This document shows, piece after piece, positions 14,479 to 19,144 of a stretch of 19,144 nt of DNA. The position numbers and the translations under genes are program-made. Source of the stretch: Acidobacteriota bacterium (GTDB taxonomy: Bacteria; Acidobacteriota; Blastocatellia; Pyrinomonadales; Pyrinomonadaceae); contig JAEZIT010000110.1 of assembly GCA_023436495.1 (NCBI GenBank), forward strand, positions 1 to 19,144, given 5' to 3'. Below the pieces are notes generated by a model that saw only the letters and a program-made list of their open reading frames with translations, was not told where the DNA came from and searched no databases. Within the stretch, counting starts at the first letter, position 1. Every line of letters starts with the position of its first letter.

Positions 14479-15501
14479 ATGAAATTCAGATCTCTCATTT
14501 TGGTGCTGGCGGTGGTGTTGCCGCTGTTTTCGGCGACGGTTTACGCACAGGACGCGGGTTCGGCCGCTCACCGGCTGGCGAAGGCGGGAAAATTCAAAGA
14601 GGCCGCCGAAGCCTACAAAGCCGCGATCGCGGCGGACCCGGACGACGCTTCGAACTATACGAACCTGGCGTGGTGCCAGTTGGAGCTCAAGGAATATGAA
14701 GCGGCCGTCGAAACCGCGCGCACTGCCGTGCGGCTGGACCCGGAGAGCTATGTGGCACACAGCAACCTCGGGTGGGGTTTGTTGAACCTGGGCCTGACGG
14801 AGGATGCGATCGCGTCGTTCAAAGCCTCGATCGCTATCAACGATCAATACGACCTGGCGCAAAACAACCTCGGGTTCGCGTACCTGAAGCTCGGCCGCGA
14901 CGACGATGCCGTCGAACAATTCAAACGCACGCTGCTGATAAACCCGAACCATGAAAAAGCGTACGGAAACCTGGTGTCGATCTATTTTCGGACCGGGAAA
15001 TATCGCGAGGCTGCCGAGACGCTGGAAAGATTGACGCAGATGAAGCCGAACGAGGCTTCGAATTTCAGCGGGCTCGGCGCCGCACGGATGAATATGGGCG
15101 AGCACGAGCTTGCGATACAGGCATTTCGGCAGGCCGTTATCCTGAAACCGGACGACATCAATAATCAGAAGAACCTCGGGATGGCGCAGATGGCGGCCGG
15201 CCGCAGGGACGAGGCAATTGCAACGTACAAACAGGCGTTGGTCATCAAACCGAGGGATTTCGATATGTTGTTCCACCTCGGGATGGCCTATAACCAGACG
15301 GGGCGTTACGACGAAGCGATAGCCGCGCTAAAAGAGGCTCTTGCGGTCAAACCTAACGGTGAATATGCGTTAATGATGTTGGCGCAGAGCTACGTTTCAA
15401 AAGGCGACCGCGCGGCCGCTCGCGAATTGGTGCCGCGTCTGCGTGAATTGGACGAAAATCTGGCGGAGATCCTGCTGAAGACTTTGGGGCCTGTGAAATG
15501 A
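14479..15501 (+). CDS. Periplasmic TPR-repeat protein (about nine repeats)
   Basis: 340 residues. The signal peptide MKFRSLILVLAVVLPLFSATVYAQ (cleavage near residue 24, given here only as the export segment 1-24) is followed by about nine consecutive 34-residue tetratricopeptide repeats covering nearly the whole mature protein. Clear units begin near ASNYTNLAWCQLEL, YVAHSNLGWGLLNLG, DLAQNNLGFAYLKLG and FDMLFHLGMAYNQTG, each ending in the usual AI..P pattern. No catalytic domain is present, so it is probably a scaffold for protein-protein contacts in the periplasm. ATG 14479 was chosen because it starts the signal peptide; AGGA lies 11 bases upstream. An in-frame ATG at 14428 would add 17 charged residues. 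The next gene starts inside its stop codon. Confidence 0.88.
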   Translation: MKFRSLILVLAVVLPLFSATVYAQDAGSAAHRLAKAGKFKEAAEAYKAAIAADPDDASNYTNLAWCQLELKEYEAAVETARTAVRLDPESYVAHSNLGWGLLNLGLTEDAIASFKASIAINDQYDLAQNNLGFAYLKLGRDDDAVEQFKRTLLINPNHEKAYGNLVSIYFRTGKYREAAETLERLTQMKPNEASNFSGLGAARMNMGEHELAIQAFRQAVILKPDDINNQKNLGMAQMAAGRRDEAIATYKQALVIKPRDFDMLFHLGMAYNQTGRYDEAIAALKEALAVKPNGEYALMMLAQSYVSKGDRAAARELVPRLRELDENLAEILLKTLGPVK

Positions 15502-15776
15502 ACGAGAAAAAATATTGGTTTAAGAGAAGAAGATACGGATGGGGTTGGACGCCCGTCACCTGGCAGGGCTGGATCGCGGTCGCGGTCCCGTTGGCGTTCG
15601 TGCTGATCGCCGCGCGGCTGCTGCCCGACGACCCAACACCGGGCGAGCGGTTCGGTTATTTCGGCGTTATCGCATTTTCGCTGGGCGCCATGATATTTTT
15701 CAGCTACAAATACGGCCCATCACCGAAGTGGCGCTGGGGCCGAACCCCCGCAGACGACCCGGACGAAGATCTCTAG
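15498..15776 (+). CDS. Small two-helix membrane protein coupled to the TPR gene
   Basis: 92 residues. A basic, aromatic N-terminus (KKYWFKRRRYGWGWTPVTWQG) leads into two hydrophobic helices (about 24-42 and 53-69), then a W/R-rich and acidic tail (PKWRWGRTPADDPDEDL). The positive N-terminus suggests the N-terminus stays in the cytoplasm. ATG overlaps the TPR stop in an ATGA arrangement with no separate ribosome site, so translation is coupled and the two products may work together. I recall similar short YWFKRKRYGWGW-type proteins annotated only as hypothetical. A terminator follows directly. Confidence 0.75.
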   Translation: MNEKKYWFKRRRYGWGWTPVTWQGWIAVAVPLAFVLIAARLLPDDPTPGERFGYFGVIAFSLGAMIFFSYKYGPSPKWRWGRTPADDPDEDL

Positions 15777-15779
15777 AAT

Positions 15780-15808
15780 AGGCAGGCCATGTGCCTGCCT
15801 TCTTTCTT
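15780..15808 (+). terminator. Intrinsic terminator of the TPR/small membrane protein unit
   Basis: AGGCAGGC (15780-15787) and GCCTGCCT (15793-15800) form an 8-bp stem with a CATGT loop, followed by the T-rich TTCTTTCTT. It starts four bases after the stop codon. Confidence 0.7.
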
Positions 15809-15854
15809 GCGGCCTATAAAGATCAGGCTCAACACGTTCCAACCATAGTGGGCT

Positions 15855-16205
15855 ATGTGCGAAAATCAATGCAGAATCGAGATTCGGGATGCAAGGCTCT
15901 TTGTCGATGGCAGTTCATTAGACACCGAATACCCGGTTTCAAACGCGTTTTGTGATGGAAGTAAATTGATCGTGCTGTTTGATCCTGATTCCAAGATCAA
16001 TAAATTTGGACAATTCGCCAATCTTATCGCCGTTGATATTCTTGGACGGACCATCTGGACTGCTGAATTGCCAACAACGGAGACCGGTGATGCATATTAT
16101 AGGATCGTGTCGCAAAATCCTTTAGTCGCTTATTCCGTTTGCTCGTTTAGTTGTGAAATAGATCTTGACACGGGAAAAATCAAGCATAAGTCTTTCTACA
16201 AATAA
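15855..16205 (+). CDS. Orphan immunity-like small protein at the left end of the Rhs array
   Basis: 116 residues, no signal peptide, beta-rich and acidic, with segments such as NLIAVDILGRTIWTAE, AYSVCSFSCEIDLDTGKI and DGSKLIVLFDPDSKI. I do not recognise a named family. The layout (a strand-rich protein, '..G..IW..E' followed by 'EIDLDTGKI') resembles small proteins found next to Rhs and other polymorphic toxin tips, and the position fits: degraded Rhs core begins on the next base after its stop. No toxin lies to its left, so if it is an immunity gene its toxin has been lost. The ATG at 15855 is preceded by an in-frame stop two codons upstream and has no convincing ribosome site. Codon use is more AT-rich than in the genes to the left. 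Confidence 0.55.
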   Translation: MCENQCRIEIRDARLFVDGSSLDTEYPVSNAFCDGSKLIVLFDPDSKINKFGQFANLIAVDILGRTIWTAELPTTETGDAYYRIVSQNPLVAYSVCSFSCEIDLDTGKIKHKSFYK

Positions 16206-16339
16206 TTTGGGATATCGCCCTTCCCCCGCACGAGTGGCATCTAACAGATGCGATTGGACAACGGACGGCAGGCAGGCCTGTGGAATATCAGTTACGATTG
16301 CGGCGAGATCGATGCGAACGGCGACGGCGACGCATCGAA
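16206..16339 (+). pseudogene. Degraded Rhs core fragment
   Basis: In the frame of 16248 the sequence reads MRLDNGRQAGLWNISYDCGE then IDANGDGDASKL. This matches my recollection of Rhs/YD-repeat cores of this group (a 'QMRLGNG..LW.I.YDYGE.DANG' pattern). Stops and frame changes break it: a TAA precedes the ATG in the same frame, and homology jumps to another frame around 16340. A deletion has joined this piece to a later part of the core. Not expressible as one protein. Confidence 0.55.
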
Positions 16340-17737
16340 GCTTTCAACCGCGATAATATACAATCGACAGTTATCCGCAACGGCCAGCTCGTCGGCGAGT
16401 ACTTCTTCGATGGCGAAGGCAAGCGTATAAAGAAGAAGGTCTTTGAAAACGGCATTCTTTCGGAGGAGACCGTGTTTGTGTATTCTGCGGGGAAGCTTGT
16501 AGCGGAGTATTCGACGCGGCCGTCGCAGACGCCCTCTGTAAGCTACACGACGACGGACCATCTCGGCAGTCCGAGGATAATCACGGACCAGCTAGGGCAG
16601 GTGAAGGCCCGGCGGGACTTCATGCCCTTTGGCGAGGAGCTGTTCATCAACATCGGGGCGCGTTCGACCGATCTGAAATACGGCTCAAGCGCGGACAATG
16701 TCCGGCAGAAGTTCACCGGCTATCAGAAGGACGACGAAACCGGACTCGACTTCGCCGAGGCGAGGATGTATGAGAACCGGCACGGGCGATTCACGGCGGT
16801 GGATCCGCTGCTCGCTTCGGGAAACAGCGCGAATCCGCAGACGTTCAATAGGTATGTTTATGTGACCAATAATCCGATATTCCTGACCGACCCGTTAGGG
16901 CTTGACCCATGGTGGCGCGGGAATTGTCAGAATGGACGCTGCTCGTTCCGAGAGGCAAAAGACAAACCGACCGATGGTAGTTGGGAATCTGTCACATTCA
17001 ATGGACTCGGGTATGCCACGGTCGACGACTGGAACGGCTCGGGAAGCACAGCATACCTTTATTCCAACGGCGGGCACGATTCTGGTATTCGCGCTCGTCT
17101 ATTAGAATCGTCCATGGAGAATGTCCGGCTGGCGTTCAGTTTCAACGATCCGAAATACTTAGGTGCAAGAGATCCGCAGGTGCGGGACGCGGCTTCTGAT
17201 GTAATGGCGTCAGGCGCCGCTATTTTAAACATTCCCGCTGAGACCTACAATTTCGCTGCCTGGGGGGCGAACAAGCTTGGAGGAAACTTCTCGTATGCTC
17301 CGACGCTCTCACCGGACGAGCACACCCGTCCGGGAGGCAATCTATTTTTTTATGGCTCCAACGCGGGATTTGCGGTTCAAGGGGGAGTAAATGTCTTTCG
17401 GGGGTTCCGGAATTTTTTCTCGCTTGAAGGAATTTCACAAATTAGACCCAATGGCTCGGTAAACACTTTAGTTGGCGGTGGTCAACTGGGACAGGATGCG
17501 AAAACGCTGGTTGTAACTGAGTCTCATTTGACAGACTTACGAAAGATATTTAGCAACGACTATGGTCAGCGCAATATCTTCCGGCAGGATTATTGGAAAC
17601 ACACACTTCCTCATCGCCACATTTATGAGCTTCCATCTCCTCCGACCAAGCTGAATGCAAATTGGAGAAAGACATTCGAGAATTTAGGAGCATCCAAACG
17701 CACCATTTTTCGCTGGGAGCCTTTGACATCACAATAA
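16280..17737 (+). CDS. 5'-truncated Rhs core with C-terminal toxin candidate
   Basis: 485-residue frame; the first 20 or so residues (arginine-rich) are an out-of-frame reading of degraded core, and true Rhs sequence starts near residue 21 (AFNRDNIQSTVIRNGQLVGE). Core landmarks follow: YFFDGEGKRIKKKV, DHLGSPRI (93-100), RRDFMPFGEE (111-120), RQKFTGYQKDDETGLDFAEA and, ending the Rhs-associated core domain, NRYVYVTNNPIFLTDPLGL (190-208). From residue 209 on lies a unique ~277-residue C-terminal region. A Gly/Ala-rich pre-toxin part (about 290-390) is followed by a final ~95 residues with Y-W-K-H-TLPHRHIYELP, whose closely spaced histidines could be a nuclease or metal site. I do not recognise the toxin family. 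The many lost N-terminal repeats and absence of an exportable start mean it is an orphan tip, probably silent unless recombined. Confidence 0.7.
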   Translation: MEYQLRLRRDRCERRRRRIEAFNRDNIQSTVIRNGQLVGEYFFDGEGKRIKKKVFENGILSEETVFVYSAGKLVAEYSTRPSQTPSVSYTTTDHLGSPRIITDQLGQVKARRDFMPFGEELFINIGARSTDLKYGSSADNVRQKFTGYQKDDETGLDFAEARMYENRHGRFTAVDPLLASGNSANPQTFNRYVYVTNNPIFLTDPLGLDPWWRGNCQNGRCSFREAKDKPTDGSWESVTFNGLGYATVDDWNGSGSTAYLYSNGGHDSGIRARLLESSMENVRLAFSFNDPKYLGARDPQVRDAASDVMASGAAILNIPAETYNFAAWGANKLGGNFSYAPTLSPDEHTRPGGNLFFYGSNAGFAVQGGVNVFRGFRNFFSLEGISQIRPNGSVNTLVGGGQLGQDAKTLVVTESHLTDLRKIFSNDYGQRNIFRQDYWKHTLPHRHIYELPSPPTKLNANWRKTFENLGASKRTIFRWEPLTSQ

Positions 17738-17751
17738 GGATTATATCGTGT

Positions 17752-18036
17752 ATGCATATTAGAGATCATATCTTTACAGACGGCAAAATTGTCAGTTACC
17801 GAGTGACGTCTGAAGGTCTTTTGATCGATTTCTGCGATTATGCCGACAGATCGGTCGAACTGTTTTTTTCGGGCGATGTGAATTTTGAGAATCACGACGG
17901 AGTGGGTTATGACTTCGCCGATTGGAAACTGTCAAAAAAAAATGATCGGTCAAGGCTTGAGCTATATGATGATGAAGGGACTGTTGTCTTTGCAGTCGAT
18001 TTTGATCATGCTACGTGCCGACTGAGAGAACCTTAG
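17752..18036 (+). CDS. Putative immunity protein for the adjacent Rhs C-terminal toxin
   Basis: 94 residues starting MHIRDHIFTDGKIVSYRV, with an acidic, strand-rich body (GLLIDFCDYADRSVELFF, DFADWKLSKK, LELYDDEGTVVFAVDF). No signal peptide. The frame is open to 17662, but ATG 17752 follows the toxin stop by 14 bases and has AAGGA about 11 bases upstream, overlapping that stop. Small acidic proteins in this position directly behind an Rhs tip are normally the cognate immunity protein, which binds the toxin in the cytoplasm. No named family is recognised; the call rests on position, size and composition. Confidence 0.65.
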   Translation: MHIRDHIFTDGKIVSYRVTSEGLLIDFCDYADRSVELFFSGDVNFENHDGVGYDFADWKLSKKNDRSRLELYDDEGTVVFAVDFDHATCRLREP

Positions 18037-19144
18037 ACGAACAGGTTCGCAGCGGGACAGGGATACGGCTTCGACAAGAACGGTAATCTCGTGCTGGATG
18101 CGGAGGATCGCTCTTTCAATTTCAACGAACGACAACAAGCAGTCGAAGGTGTATCAAAACGGGAACCTGCTCAGCGAGTATTTCTTTGACGGCGAAGGCA
18201 AGCGAGTCAAGAAAAAGGTTTACGACCCCGGTAATTCCGGGGTCGTCGCCGAAGAGACAATATTCGTCTATTCTAACGGCAAGCTGATAGCGGAATACTT
18301 GAACAACCCGCCGTCGCCGGAGCCGACGACGAGCTATACCGTGACGGATCAGCTTGGGAGCCCGAGAGTGATCGTCAACTCACATGGACAGGTAATTTCG
18401 CGGAGAGATTTCATGCCGTTCGGTGAACAAGCCCCGAATGACGGCAGTTTCAGGCCGATCGATCTGTATCCGGTCAACGACAGCATCCGGCAGAAGTTCA
18501 CCGGCTATGAACGGGATAATGAATCGGAGCTGGACTTTGCCGAGGCGCGAATGTACAACCCGGCACACGGCAGGTTCACCGCGGTTGATCCTTCACGCAA
18601 GAGCATCATCCCGACGAATCCGCAAACTTGGAATCGCTACCCCTACTGCTATAACAACCCGCTGGCGTATATAGACAAAAACGGGAAGTGGCCTTCACCG
18701 ACGCACGACGCTTTGATAGCTAATTCATTCAGAGGGCTTTCACCTGCGCAGATTAAGTTAATCCAGATCGGTAGCAGGAACACTGATTATTTCGAAGGTT
18801 TTAAACCGGTCAGCACGTTGTGGCCGTCGGAAGCGCATAAACACGCCATGTCGCCAGATGGCATGACCCCCGAAGCCGCCCGTGATGCAGCTTGGAGTTA
18901 TTTGAAGGATCAAATGAAGTCAATTCGGGCTGATCAAAAAGCATACGAGGCACTTGGCGGAACCGGACTTTCCCCAACAGCATTGGTAAGACTAGGTGAA
19001 GCTACACATCTCTACGAGGACATGACCTCGCCTGCGCACGGGTTCGATAAGGAGTACAAGATTCCGACGATGACAGTGCTTGTTCCGATCCCCGGCACTG
19101 CCGCGATGGTGCCCGTCACGGTAACCGATGTCAAGAAATGGAAG
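18037..19144 (+). pseudogene. Second Rhs core fragment, frameshifted, with zinc-phospholipase-C-like tip (3' end off window)
   Basis: Rhs core begins directly after the immunity stop with no start codon (NRFAAGQGYGFDKNGNL, 18040-18090). It shifts frame by one extra base near 18125-18131 and is then open from 18131 to the window end. Landmarks: YFFDGEGKRVKKKV, DQLGSPRVIVNSHGQVISRR, FMPFGEQ, RQKFTGYERDNESELDFAEA, FTAVDPS and NRYPYCYNNPLAYIDKNGK, the core end. The tip that follows reads WPSPTHDALIANSF, LSPAQIKLIQIGS, AHKHAM and GEATHLYEDMTSPAHGF. The His/Asp pattern is what I recall of zinc-dependent phospholipase C/S1-P1-fold tips of Rhs proteins. The downstream end and any immunity gene lie outside the window. 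Confidence 0.7.
18224..18244. repeat. Perfect palindrome inside the second Rhs core
   Basis: GACCCCGG (18224-18231) and CCGGGGTC (18237-18244) are perfect 8-bp arms around TAATT. It encodes DPGNSGV and lies where the first Rhs core has the shorter ENGILS. The length difference between the two otherwise collinear cores falls on this palindrome. Confidence 0.6.

Noticed and set aside
14440..15276. 278-residue minus-strand frame opposite the TPR gene
   Set aside because: Antisense shadow; the plus strand shows regular TPR units and a signal peptide.
1..19144. Frequent CGATCG/GCGATCGC words, reminiscent of the cyanobacterial HIP1 repeat
   Set aside because: They occur mostly within codons for Ile/Ala/Asp in the favoured codon style and look like composition rather than a deliberate repeat; a genome-wide count would be needed to say more.

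Overview
This window reads as chromosomal DNA of a free-living, heterotrophic Gram-negative-type bacterium. My best guess is Acidobacteriota, class Blastocatellia (Pyrinomonadales). The basis is the moderately GC-rich codon use, the many small secreted proteins with classical signal peptides, the mix of secreted and cytosolic peptidases, and the style of the Rhs repeats. This placement is inference from recalled relatives; no rRNA, tRNA or marker gene is present to fix it. I see no CRISPR array, insertion sequence, phage gene or replication origin.

Left part (1-5463): the first 394 residues of an OPT-family peptide/metal-chelate transporter run leftwards off the window edge. A secreted M14-type metallocarboxypeptidase-like protein is divergent from it. 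A short inverted repeat and a truncated GxxExxY-family remnant follow, then a cytosolic M16 zinc protease. Peptide breakdown and uptake is the common theme.

Middle part (5516-9765): a leftward unit queE - class A beta-lactamase-like serine hydrolase - queC carries two of the steps to preQ0 (7-deazaguanine pathway). Divergent from it are an M24 Xaa-Pro aminopeptidase (pepP type) and a four-helix DoxX-like membrane protein. The DoxX gene ends in a hairpin and overlaps the next convergent gene by 4 bp.

Secreted-protein cluster (9762-12976) and IDH (13050-14078), all leftwards: NAD-type isocitrate dehydrogenase with a TTG start; a 134-aa exported protein closed by a good terminator; then a three-gene unit of an exported protein of unknown function, an exported purple-acid-phosphatase-like metallophosphoesterase, and an exported protein with the residue pattern of an atypical kinase. 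An exported kinase-like/phosphatase pair in one operon is one of the two most interesting parts of the window.

Right part (14079-19144): a repeat-bearing intergenic stretch; a periplasmic TPR protein translationally coupled to a 92-aa membrane protein and closed by a terminator; then an array of broken Rhs material. The array holds an orphan immunity-like gene, a 5'-truncated Rhs core fused to an unfamiliar C-terminal toxin candidate with its own small downstream gene, and a second frameshifted Rhs core fused to a zinc-phospholipase-C-like C-terminal domain that runs off the right edge. Each Rhs core fragment starts directly after the stop of the preceding small gene, as expected for displaced toxin/immunity cassettes that can recombine through the shared core.
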